A stretch of DNA of 28,973 bases from a virus, in the IMG/VR virus record IMGVR_UViG_3300009159_000227, positions 1 to 28,973 of that record; one strand, 5' to 3'. The notes below the pieces were generated by a model that saw nothing but the letters and a program-made list of their open reading frames with translations, was not told the DNA's origin and searched no databases. Shown here piece after piece: positions 6,347 to 14,513 of the stretch. The stretch's first letter is position 1, and every line of letters starts with the position of its first letter. Both the position numbers and the translations under genes were made by a program.

Positions 6347-9148
6347 ATGATATCCACAGAAGAAATTGAATCGTTCCTACACGGAAACGACCCCGAAGAA
6401 TTTATTGTCGCTATTGAATACGACTATCGCGAAAACTGCATCTACAAAATCAAAGAAATTCCTGGCAAAGGTAAAGAAATCCGAAAGGATACTTTTACAC
6501 CATTCGCATGGGTTGGTGATTTACGTAATCTAAAATTTTATAATGATTCCAAATCTGCTCAGAAAGAAGCAATGACCAAATATGGTATTGTGATTGAAAA
6601 GTTGGATACACATAAAGATGAACGTCTCGAAAAAGGTTTGATGTTTATGGTAAAATCCCTTAAAGGATACCGTGAACTTATTCAGTTTTTTAGAGATGGT
6701 GGATGTGACCCATGGGGCGATAAGACAAAAGAAAAGATTATGATTCTACCTCCTGTAGAACAATATCTTATTTCAAGAGAAAAAAGATTATTCAAAGGAT
6801 TTGAAAATTATGACCAAGTAACCCGACTTGTATTTGACTTAGAGACGACCTCTTTAGAACCAAAAGACGGTCGTATATTCATGATTGGAATTAAGACAAA
6901 TACAGGATACCATAAAGTTATTGAATGTATTGATGAATCTCAAGAGAGAGGTGCCATCATTGAATTCTTTAAAATTATTAATGAATTAAAGCCAAGTATT
7001 ATTGGTGGGTATAACTCAGCAAACTTTGACTGGCATTGGATATTTGAAAGATGTAGTATCTTAGGAATTGACCCAAAGAAAATCTGTAAGTCATTACACC
7101 CACAACATTCATTTACAAGAAAAGATAGTATGTTAAAACTTGCCAATGAGGTTGAGACATTTACTCAGACTTCTATTTGGGGTTATAATGTTATTGATAT
7201 TATTCACTCAGTTCGTAGAGCTCAAGCAATTAACTCAAACATTAAAGCGGCTGGTTTGAAATACATTACTCAGTTTATTGACGCTGAATCGCCTGACCGT
7301 GTATACATTGACCATTTGGATATTGGTCCTTTCTACTCAAAGAAAGATGATTTTTGGTTAAATACTCAAAATGGTAAGTACAAGAAGGTTGGTGTCGATT
7401 CAAAGATTGATGATGCTTGTATGAAGCGTAGTGATGTGTATATTAAAATTACGGGTGATAAGTTAGTTGAAATGTATCTTGATGATGACTTAGATGAAAC
7501 TTTACTGGTTGATAAAGAATTTAATCAAGGTTCTTTTTTACTTGCGGCAATGATTCCAACAACATATGAAAGGGTTTCAACTATGGGTACTGCAACTTTA
7601 TGGAAGATGTTAATGTTAGCATGGTCTTATAAACATAACTTAGCAATCCCTGCTAAACAATCAAAGACTGACTTTGTTGGTGGATTGTCTCGTTTATTAA
7701 AAGTAGGTTATTCTAAGAATGTATTGAAACTTGACTTTAGTTCTTTGTATCCATCCATTCAGTTAGTACACGATGTATTCCCTAAATGTGATGTGACAGG
7801 TGCAATGAAAGGTATGTTGAAATATTTCCGTGATACTCGTATTAAGTACAAACAATTGGCTGAGCAGTTTTATGAATCAGACCGTAAGAAGTCTGAATCA
7901 TATGGTAATAAACAATTACCTATTAAAATCTTTATTAACTCCATGTTTGGCGCATTGTCAGCTCCACAAGTATTTGCTTGGGGCGACATGTATATGGGAG
8001 AACAAATTACTTGCACAGGACGACAATATTTACGTCAGATGATTAAGTTCTTTATGTCCCGTGGTTACACTCCTCTGGTGATGGATACGGACGGTGTAAA
8101 CTTCTCCTTACCCGATGATGTGGAGGAAAGAAAGTATATTGGCCGTGGATTAAATTGGAAAGTAAAAGAAGGTAAAGAATTTACAGGACCTGAAGCAGAT
8201 GTTGCAGAATATAACGACACATTCATGAGAGGTGAAATGGCTTTAGATTGCGACGGTACTTGGCCATCATGTATTAATCTTGCTCGTAAGAATTATGCAA
8301 CTATGGATTATAAAGGTAAAATCAAACTTACTGGTAACTCAATTAAATCAAAGAAACTTCCGTTATACATTGAGGAGTTTTTGGATAAAGGTGTTAAGTT
8401 ATTATTACAAGGTAATGGAAAAGAGTTTGTCGAGTACTACTATGAATATCTTCAAAAGATATATGATAAAAAAATTCCTTTAAGTAAAATTGCTCAAAGA
8501 GCTAAGGTTAAGTTAACTATTGAGGACTACAAAAAACGATTAACTCAAAAGACAACTGCTGGTAATAGTATGTCTCGTATGGCTCATATGGAATTAGCAA
8601 TACAACAAAATCTTGGTGTTAACCTTGGTGATGTAATTATGTATGTTAATAATGGAACTAAAGCTTCACAAGGAGATGTTCAAAAAATGACTGTTAAACA
8701 AATCAAGGATGCTAATACTTTAAACACATTTAATGACTCTAAGGCAAAACTTATTACTGACGGTGTTATGATTAATTGTTATATGTTAGATAAAGATATA
8801 TTAGATAACGACCCAACTTTAACTGGCGACTATAATGTTCCAAGAGCAATTTCTACATTCAATAAAAGAATTGAACCTTTAATGGTAGTATTCAAAGATG
8901 AAGTTAGAAACGGATTAATTGTAGACAAACCTGAAGATAGGGGTATTTTTACAACATCACAGTGTGAATTAATTAATGGTAATCCGTTAGGTGATGGTGA
9001 CCAAGATAGTTTGGAAGAAGTAATGTCATTATCAGAAGGAGAACTCAAATATTGGGATAAGAGAGGACTCCACTCTGATTATATGTATAACTTAGCTGAA
9101 GATGGTTGGGAGGACAAATTAAGAGCCTTTGAGACCATCGGAAGATAA
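6347..9148 (+). CDS. 43: Family B DNA polymerase, T4 gp43-like
   Basis: The 933-residue replicative polymerase has a 3'-5' proofreading exonuclease. Exo I is LVFDLETTSL (Asp/Glu at 164/166), Exo II YNSANFDWHW (222-), and Exo III YLDDDLDE (377-), so proofreading residues are intact. Polymerase motif A is LDFSSLYPS (462-470), motif B KIFINSMFG (527-535), motif C VMDTDGVNF (DTDG at 580-583). A later NYATMDYKGKIKL corresponds to the KKRY/thumb-side motif. Its length is close to T4 gp43 (898). Motif C has DTDG where T4-type enzymes usually have DTDS, and motif B has Phe for the usual Tyr in NSxYG. It stands as its own plus-strand unit, and its last 30 bases overlap the convergent gene on the other strand. 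Confidence 0.95.
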   Translation: MISTEEIESFLHGNDPEEFIVAIEYDYRENCIYKIKEIPGKGKEIRKDTFTPFAWVGDLRNLKFYNDSKSAQKEAMTKYGIVIEKLDTHKDERLEKGLMFMVKSLKGYRELIQFFRDGGCDPWGDKTKEKIMILPPVEQYLISREKRLFKGFENYDQVTRLVFDLETTSLEPKDGRIFMIGIKTNTGYHKVIECIDESQERGAIIEFFKIINELKPSIIGGYNSANFDWHWIFERCSILGIDPKKICKSLHPQHSFTRKDSMLKLANEVETFTQTSIWGYNVIDIIHSVRRAQAINSNIKAAGLKYITQFIDAESPDRVYIDHLDIGPFYSKKDDFWLNTQNGKYKKVGVDSKIDDACMKRSDVYIKITGDKLVEMYLDDDLDETLLVDKEFNQGSFLLAAMIPTTYERVSTMGTATLWKMLMLAWSYKHNLAIPAKQSKTDFVGGLSRLLKVGYSKNVLKLDFSSLYPSIQLVHDVFPKCDVTGAMKGMLKYFRDTRIKYKQLAEQFYESDRKKSESYGNKQLPIKIFINSMFGALSAPQVFAWGDMYMGEQITCTGRQYLRQMIKFFMSRGYTPLVMDTDGVNFSLPDDVEERKYIGRGLNWKVKEGKEFTGPEADVAEYNDTFMRGEMALDCDGTWPSCINLARKNYATMDYKGKIKLTGNSIKSKKLPLYIEEFLDKGVKLLLQGNGKEFVEYYYEYLQKIYDKKIPLSKIAQRAKVKLTIEDYKKRLTQKTTAGNSMSRMAHMELAIQQNLGVNLGDVIMYVNNGTKASQGDVQKMTVKQIKDANTLNTFNDSKAKLITDGVMINCYMLDKDILDNDPTLTGDYNVPRAISTFNKRIEPLMVVFKDEVRNGLIVDKPEDRGIFTTSQCELINGNPLGDGDQDSLEEVMSLSEGELKYWDKRGLHSDYMYNLAEDGWEDKLRAFETIGR

Positions 9149-9454
9149 TATATACCAATTACCTGAGCAGAATCTAAATTCAACACAAGCGAATCGGTCC
9201 ATTACGATTTCATCGTAATCTTCGTCTATCTTACCCACATCGGGTTTGATAGTTAAGTTTGTCATTGTTTTTACCACTACGTGGTCAGTTGTTTTAGAAT
9301 CTAAAATGACTGTAGATTCTGCAACATTTCTAATAATAATACATTCTTCACCATTGGTTCTATATTCTCTTTCAGAAACAATTGAAATTTCAGATGTCTG
9401 AAGAACTTCGCCATTAATCAATCTGGTTGACGGTATTGTTTTAAGTATTGCCAT
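9119..9454 (-). CDS. Small conserved-looking phage protein, probably structural
   Basis: The 111-residue minus-strand protein starts MAILKTIPSTRLINGEVLQT and ends FRFCSGNWYILSSDGLKGS. The strand-rich pattern and the final VEFRFxxGNWYILSSDGL segment resemble small capsid/neck-associated or fibre-associated proteins of T4-like phages, but I cannot name a family. The 3' end overlaps the 3' end of the DNA polymerase by 30 bases (convergent). Its start is only four bases after the stop of the neck-protein gene and no TATTTAT box precedes it, so it is probably cotranscribed with that gene. Confidence 0.65.
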   Translation of the reverse strand: MAILKTIPSTRLINGEVLQTSEISIVSEREYRTNGEECIIIRNVAESTVILDSKTTDHVVVKTMTNLTIKPDVGKIDEDYDEIVMDRFACVEFRFCSGNWYILSSDGLKGS

Positions 9455-9458
9455 AATT

Positions 9459-10583
9459 TTAAATTACATATATTTGACGAGGCATTGCTCTAAACTTCAT
9501 TTGTTTGTTTAAGTTTTCGGCAATTAATGCTTCTCTTTCCATTACCTTATCAGGTCTCATTTTTGTTAACCATCCTTCAGCACCAATAAGTTCTTCTGTT
9601 AATTTAGATTTTTCATCTTTAGCTTCAGTAAGTAAACTCTGATAGTCCATTACGATTTCAGAATCAGGTGTTTTTAAATTACCACTATACTTACCTCTAA
9701 CTCTCGCTAAAGTTTCTTTACAATAGGCGGTAAACCATCTTCTTACCCATTGTTGACCTGGTACATTTAAATCAATCCAAGTCAATTCCTCAATAGGAAC
9801 ATCTGTAGGTAATTTAATAATGTCAGGGTTATTTTTAAGACAGTCAGCTCTACTATCAGGCTCAACATCATAATACCAATACCATACGGCTTTACCTACG
9901 TATGCATTATAATTAGACCAATTAAATTTACCGCCTGGTGTATTGTACAAATGAATTGCTTTTTTACCGTCAGGTAAACCTGTTATTCTATATGTTAATG
10001 AACCACCTAAGATTCTATTAAGGATATTAGCTTCTTGCATTCTAATCAAGTAATCAAAACCTGACATCATAAAATAAGACCCTTGGTAACCCATTTGTGC
10101 AAAACCCGCTTCGTTTGCTCCAAGTCCAACACCACCAAAACCACCAGCCATACCACCTAATCCAAATGCACTCCATGCTTGGTCACTGAACCATAATAAT
10201 TCATTAACCTCACGTCCTGCAGGAATTTCATAAGTTTGTTGGTTTTTCTCAAGTATAAAGTAATCTTTCTTTAAAACCCAAGGACCTTCAGTTTGAAGAC
10301 CTACAATTTTAGAATATGAATAACTAAATTGTTGTTCAAAATCCATAGTTCTAGTAACAAGAGCTCTTGCTACAGACCTTTCGTTCATATTTAAATTAAC
10401 AAGATTAACCCATTGAGAATCAATTAACCATTGAAGGATATATTCTTCATAATCCCCAATTGCTAACTCCATTAATGAGTCCATCATTTCATCCTCAAGT
10501 TCAACACTTCTAAGCGGTGCGCCGAGTTGATGTTTGATTCTCGTATAAATTTTACTTCTTTCTGGTTCTGGTATTGCTGACAT
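9459..10583 (-). CDS. 13: Neck protein, T4 gp13-like
   Basis: The 374-residue protein begins MSAIPEPERSKIYTRIKHQL and has an acidic helix (VELEDEMMDSLMELAIGDYEEYI), a central Gly-rich stretch (141-167, GLGGMAGGFGG...), PGQQWVRRWFTAYCKETLARVRGKYSG near residue 280-310, and a coiled segment AKDEKSKLTEELIGAEGWL. This layout matches the gp13 neck family of T4-like phages, which with gp14 and gp15 joins head to tail. T4 gp13 is about 309 residues; the Gly-rich loop may explain part of the excess. It is unusual in lying on the minus strand, about 3.4 kb from the gp14-like gene, with an SOD fusion and a helicase in between. Confidence 0.65.
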   Translation of the reverse strand: MSAIPEPERSKIYTRIKHQLGAPLRSVELEDEMMDSLMELAIGDYEEYILQWLIDSQWVNLVNLNMNERSVARALVTRTMDFEQQFSYSYSKIVGLQTEGPWVLKKDYFILEKNQQTYEIPAGREVNELLWFSDQAWSAFGLGGMAGGFGGVGLGANEAGFAQMGYQGSYFMMSGFDYLIRMQEANILNRILGGSLTYRITGLPDGKKAIHLYNTPGGKFNWSNYNAYVGKAVWYWYYDVEPDSRADCLKNNPDIIKLPTDVPIEELTWIDLNVPGQQWVRRWFTAYCKETLARVRGKYSGNLKTPDSEIVMDYQSLLTEAKDEKSKLTEELIGAEGWLTKMRPDKVMEREALIAENLNKQMKFRAMPRQIYVI

Positions 10584-10588
10584 ATCAA

Positions 10589-10595
10589 ATAAATA
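10589..10595 (-). promoter_or_regulatory. TATTTAT box before the neck gene (minus strand)
   Basis: ATAAATA on the plus strand is TATTTAT on the minus strand, five bases before the start at 10583. The spacing is much shorter than elsewhere, so use as a promoter is doubtful. Confidence 0.3.
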
Positions 10596-10607
10596 TCAAT
10601 TAGTTTA

Positions 10608-12137
10608 TTATATATCGTATAGTAACGAGTCAATTGGAAACACAAAGTTTCCGTTAACAATTTTTGGTTTTTTATCAAATACCAAAATATTTTTCCCTTT
10701 TTGAAAAATCATTAGGTCGGTATTATAAAGTTTAACACTTGCAGTTCCTTCTAAAGTTATTCCATCTTCTGAAACAATTTTATTTCTAAATGGTTTAACT
10801 TGAGCGGTATATGTTTTTCCGTCTTTAGTTATTTCCAAATCAACACCTTTAAGAGCATCTTTCTTACTTCCTAATTCACCAACTAATTCTACTTTAGCTT
10901 CTTTACCAAAATGTCTTTTTAATATTGCCGCCGTGATTTCTTCTCTCTTTGAACCTGCTTTATCTTTCTCAGTTAATACTCTTAAAAGATTAATTAATGT
11001 CGCACTTTGTTTATCAAAAATTCTAAACTTAAAGTGATTCAACGCAGCCACAAATCTTTCAACTTCTTTCTTTTGCTCAGCAGGAGTCTTACCCATAAAC
11101 TCTATAGGTTGTTTTCCTGTGGTTGCAACAATCACTCTGTTTAAGTCTTTCAATAAGATACAGAATGAAGTGTAATTAGTGTTCAATTTGTTTAATACTG
11201 ACCTCCCTGGTCCCTCAATATCGTATACTCCAGGTAGTTGGTCATTTTGTGGTTTTTCAATGTAATTCTCGTGAAATACCTCTTTCATAATTTTGTTGAC
11301 TCCATTCATATAAGTCCACTTAACATCAGGATTTACGTTGAATAACATTCTGTAAAATTCGTTTTCTGAAGAACTACACATCTCTGACTTACCTTCAGTT
11401 AACACTTGTTTCATCTCACGAGATTCTGTTAATTTTGTTTCAATTTTCATTTCATATAATTTTGTAACAAAATCCCAGTTAACTACTGTCCAAAAGTTTG
11501 AAATGTATTCATCTCTTTTGTTTTTGTATTTCAGATAGTAAGCGTGTTCCCACACATCTAAACCTAATAAAGGAAACCCACCACCCTCAATCACATTCAT
11601 TAATGGATTGTCTTGATTAGATGTGGACATAATTTTTAGAGTGTTTCTTGGTGTAAGAACCAACCAAGCCCATCCTGAACCAAAACGGTCCTTAGCAATT
11701 TTTTCAAATTCTTTTTTAAAATTTGTAAACGTCCCCCACTGTTTCGTGATTTTCTTATAAAGTTCCCCCTTTAATGGTTTTGAGTTAGGGGTCAACATAT
11801 TCCAAAACAATGCGTGGTTAAAAGCTCCACCTGCATTATTTCTTATGTCTTTATCAAAACGACTGATTGTCTTGATTATTTTTTCCAAATCTAAATCACC
11901 ATATTTCTTTTTTGATAAAGCGTCATTTAGTTTGTCTACATAACCTTTGTAGTGTTTGTTGTAATGAAAGTTCATTGTCTCTGAGTCAATAAACTGTTTC
12001 AGTGCTGAATAAGAGTAGGGTAATTTTTCAATCCCAATCTTTTTCATTTCGGCTATCAACAACTTTGTTTCTTTGTTAACGTGGTTTTCGTGTATTTGTT
12101 TTTCAAGTTGTTGGATTTGTTCTTCTATTTTTTTCAT
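10608..12137 (-). CDS. Mn-type superoxide dismutase fused to a nuclease-like C-terminal domain
   Basis: The 509-residue protein has, after a 35-residue helical start, a complete Fe/Mn superoxide dismutase domain (about 38-230): LPYSYSALKQFID, FHYNKHYKGYV, GGAFNHALFW, RFGSGWAWLV, NQDNPLM, LLGLDVWEHAYYLKYKNKR, WTVVNWDFV. All four metal ligands are present (His58, His108, Asp194, His198), with the second-sphere Tyr66. Gly near 104 and Gln in NQD follow the Mn-type pattern. A linker with two LTE sites (236-248) leads to 260 residues ending in a GVDLEI...YTAQVKPF motif (Asp433, Gln446, Lys448), shaped like a PD-(D/E)XK nuclease core with E399/E400 before it. SOD converts superoxide to peroxide and oxygen; the fused half may cut or bind DNA (inference). 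The family is normally about 200 residues. Confidence 0.85.
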   Translation of the reverse strand: MKKIEEQIQQLEKQIHENHVNKETKLLIAEMKKIGIEKLPYSYSALKQFIDSETMNFHYNKHYKGYVDKLNDALSKKKYGDLDLEKIIKTISRFDKDIRNNAGGAFNHALFWNMLTPNSKPLKGELYKKITKQWGTFTNFKKEFEKIAKDRFGSGWAWLVLTPRNTLKIMSTSNQDNPLMNVIEGGGFPLLGLDVWEHAYYLKYKNKRDEYISNFWTVVNWDFVTKLYEMKIETKLTESREMKQVLTEGKSEMCSSSENEFYRMLFNVNPDVKWTYMNGVNKIMKEVFHENYIEKPQNDQLPGVYDIEGPGRSVLNKLNTNYTSFCILLKDLNRVIVATTGKQPIEFMGKTPAEQKKEVERFVAALNHFKFRIFDKQSATLINLLRVLTEKDKAGSKREEITAAILKRHFGKEAKVELVGELGSKKDALKGVDLEITKDGKTYTAQVKPFRNKIVSEDGITLEGTASVKLYNTDLMIFQKGKNILVFDKKPKIVNGNFVFPIDSLLYDI

Positions 12138-12159
12138 AATTTTGGATTATCCATTACAT

Positions 12160-12166
12160 ATAAATA
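12160..12166 (-). promoter_or_regulatory. TATTTAT box before the SOD fusion (minus strand)
   Basis: ATAAATA on the plus strand (TATTTAT in sense) lies 22 bases before the start at 12137, within the spacing typical of this element here. It suggests the SOD fusion has its own transcript. Confidence 0.45.
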
Positions 12167-12178
12167 ATCCGTTTTTCA

Positions 12179-13933
12179 TTAATGTCGCAGCTTATTGATT
12201 CTTTGTAAAATTTCTTCAGCAGCATCTGCGGGATTTTGATTGTCTCCCATGACAGTTGATATTACTAATTTCTTGTTATTTAATATATCATAGATGATTC
12301 CCTCAATTGTATTTTCAAAAATAGGGTAATAAACTAATACATTATTTTTTTGTCCGTAACGGTAAGCTCGGTCTTCAGATTGTGCATGGTCTGATGGCAG
12401 GAATGATAAGTCATTCATAATAACAGCTTCGGCCGCGGTTAAAGTTATACCAACACCAGCCGCTTTAATGTTTCCTACAAAAACTTTAACTTTGGGATTT
12501 TCTTGGAATTGGTCAACACTAAATTGTCTACTTGTCTTTGACATTGAACCATCTAACTTAACTGCCGTTTTTCCAAAGTGTTCAGTAATTTTATTTAATG
12601 AGTCTGTAAAGTTACAAAATATGATAACTTTTTTATCTTGTTCAATAATGTTTTCGGCAATTTCAATTGTTTGTGTAATTTTTTCATCCGCAATAATTTG
12701 CCTTACCTTTGTCAATTTAGAAAATTGAACTGTTAATGATTTTGATTCGTCAGGGTTCTTATCGTACCAGTCATAATAGTCTCCCATTACCTCCTCATAT
12801 TGTTTTGATTTTAGTTTAAGATATACAGGTGTAATAATCTTATCGGGTAAATCTAAAACATTTTCTTTTAATCTTCTTAATATTGTCCCTGATGTTCTAT
12901 CTCTTAATTCTTCAAGGTTACTTGCGCCCATAACATTCCAAACTTTTCTTGGTCCTGCTTTGAATTGGTATCCTTCACAATATCTGATAACATAGGCCAT
13001 CCAATTTTTGCTCACAGGTGAATCAACCAAACTTAATAAGTTGAAATAATCAATTGGTCTTGAAGTCATTGGAGTACCAGTCAATAACCAAAGTCTATCA
13101 ACATTCTTAACAATGTCGTTAATTAATTTGGTTCGTTGGGCTTGAGCATTTTTGATGTAGTGAGCCTCATCAATAATTACCAAATCAAAGTTTGCTAAAA
13201 GAACTTGTGAGTCATCTTTTTTCTTTGGGTCATGAAAATTTTTAATGATATCGTAGTTAATAATAACAAAATCAGAATCGGTACTAAAATTCTTTCCTTC
13301 CGCAATATAAACTAATTTGTTTGAATAATTTTCAATCTCTCTTTTCCAATTAATTTTTAAAGTTGCTGGACAAATAATTAAAACTTTCTTTGACCCTGCT
13401 TCTAAGGCGGCAATAATTGTTGAAGTTGTTTTACCTAAACCCATATCATCGGCCAAGATAAACTTCTTATTCTCAACTAATTTTTGAATTGCCTCTTTTT
13501 GGTGATTCAATGGAGGTCTGTGGGAATATTTCTCGTAATCAATAACTACATTCTTAACTGTGTTATCTTTGATGACTGCAGCCTTAGGTAACCAAAAATC
13601 GTGAAGTTCTTCATTATCAAACACTTTACCCCAAATGTGAAACGCTTTTTCTTTTTCTGCTAATAACTTTTCTACCCAAACTTTTTCAGGAATTTGAGTG
13701 TATAATTTATCGTCAGCCAATTTCTGAGCGAAGTAAGCATCAAGTACCACCCACTTCTTTGCAACCTTTGGTTGTTTATCGTGGTTATTAATAATGTATT
13801 CGGACTGACTTCTTGTTGGGTAGAATTTTTTGTTAAGTTGTGACTTTCTTTTCAATTCTAACAAGTAGTTATTTCCACCTTCATAGGTTTCAAGTAACGT
13901 CATTGCCTTAGACTCTAAACTTATTTCTATCAT
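12179..13933 (-). CDS. SNF2-family DNA helicase/translocase (UvsW or SMARCAL1-like)
   Basis: The 584-residue superfamily 2 ATPase has a short unique N-terminus (1-140), then motif Q/I (NHQKEAIQ; DDMGLGKTT, Walker A 162-170), CPATLKINW (Ia), IIDEAHYIKN (DEAH 255-258), WLLTGTPM (III, 283-289), and in the second RecA domain FCNFTDS, LDGSMSK, GVGITLTAA and SEDRAYRYGQ (motif VI). The DDMGLGKT and AYRYGQ forms are of SNF2 type, closest in style to SMARCAL1-type annealing helicases. In T4-like phages UvsW does the matching job: fork regression, recombination and the switch of replication mode. It lies divergently from the gp14-like gene. All ATPase residues look intact. Confidence 0.85.
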   Translation of the reverse strand: MIEISLESKAMTLLETYEGGNNYLLELKRKSQLNKKFYPTRSQSEYIINNHDKQPKVAKKWVVLDAYFAQKLADDKLYTQIPEKVWVEKLLAEKEKAFHIWGKVFDNEELHDFWLPKAAVIKDNTVKNVVIDYEKYSHRPPLNHQKEAIQKLVENKKFILADDMGLGKTTSTIIAALEAGSKKVLIICPATLKINWKREIENYSNKLVYIAEGKNFSTDSDFVIINYDIIKNFHDPKKKDDSQVLLANFDLVIIDEAHYIKNAQAQRTKLINDIVKNVDRLWLLTGTPMTSRPIDYFNLLSLVDSPVSKNWMAYVIRYCEGYQFKAGPRKVWNVMGASNLEELRDRTSGTILRRLKENVLDLPDKIITPVYLKLKSKQYEEVMGDYYDWYDKNPDESKSLTVQFSKLTKVRQIIADEKITQTIEIAENIIEQDKKVIIFCNFTDSLNKITEHFGKTAVKLDGSMSKTSRQFSVDQFQENPKVKVFVGNIKAAGVGITLTAAEAVIMNDLSFLPSDHAQSEDRAYRYGQKNNVLVYYPIFENTIEGIIYDILNNKKLVISTVMGDNQNPADAAEEILQRINKLRH

Positions 13934-13951
13934 TTAAAATAAATGTTTGGG

Positions 13952-13958
13952 ATAAATA
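13952..13958 (-). promoter_or_regulatory. TATTTAT box, leftward half of a divergent promoter
   Basis: Minus-strand TATATTTAT ends 18 bases before the helicase start at 13933. It lies back to back with the rightward box at 13974-13980 in the 66-base divergent gap. Confidence 0.55.
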
Positions 13959-13973
13959 TAGTTGAAGTTTAAG

Positions 13974-13980
13974 TATTTAT
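13974..13980 (+). promoter_or_regulatory. TATTTAT box, rightward half of a divergent promoter
   Basis: AGTATTTAT ends 19 bases before ATG 14000, the same spacing as before the gene at 348. The two divergent boxes are 15 bases apart and might compete or share a regulator. Confidence 0.55.
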
Positions 13981-13999
13981 CAATAAATGGATTATTAAT

Positions 14000-14512
14000 A
14001 TGCAGAAATTAGTACCAATAACAAGATTAGGTAAATTCTTTGGTGCGGAAGATTATTCCCTTGACATCGGTATGGGTGAAGAGTGGTTGATTGGTGATAT
14101 GAATTTCACTGTGGTATTGTATCGAATAGACAGACAAAGAACAAAAACTGACGATGTTTATGGTGAAGTATTAGAAGATGGTATCCAATTTATGTCTCCT
14201 ATTCAATTGAATGGTTATGTTCAAATTTTGGCACCAACTAATAAGTTGTTAGGTTCGTCATTAGTTAAACAAGATGAGCCAGGTAATATGAAATTTTCAA
14301 TTTACCAAAAAACTTTAGATGATATGCAAGTTAACATCTTAATGGGTGATTACTTTGGATATTATGAAACAGAGGACAGAGTAAGATACTATACAGTAAT
14401 AGATGACGGATTAGTTAAGTCAGATAACAAACACAGTTACGGAGGCTACAAGCCTTTTTATAGGACTATCATGGCAACATATGTAAGTGAAAATGAATTC
14501 AGAGGATTATAG
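14000..14512 (+). CDS. 14: Neck protein, T4 gp14-like
   Basis: The 170-residue protein contains SLDIGMGEEWLIGDMNFTVVLYR, a DDVYGEV segment, GDYFGYYETEDRVRYYTVID and SDNKHSYGGYKPFYRTI, ending YVSENEFRGL. The closing GYKPFYRTI/ENEFRG pattern is typical of a neck/structural protein in the head-tail joining cluster of marine T4-like phages, often labelled gp14. Its position before the gp15-like gene supports this. T4 gp14 is longer (about 256), so the assignment rests on motifs and gene order. The stop at 14510-14512 is one base before the HNH start. Confidence 0.55.
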   Translation: MQKLVPITRLGKFFGAEDYSLDIGMGEEWLIGDMNFTVVLYRIDRQRTKTDDVYGEVLEDGIQFMSPIQLNGYVQILAPTNKLLGSSLVKQDEPGNMKFSIYQKTLDDMQVNILMGDYFGYYETEDRVRYYTVIDDGLVKSDNKHSYGGYKPFYRTIMATYVSENEFRGL

Positions 14513-14513
14513 T

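Noticed and set aside
12468-12728. Plus-strand ORF opposite the helicase
   Set aside because: It is the antisense of conserved SNF2 motifs and has no recognisable features.
14487-14513. Earlier start codon for the HNH gene
   Set aside because: It overlaps gp14 by 26 bases and adds residues with no relation to HNH proteins; ATG 14514 directly precedes the zinc knuckle.
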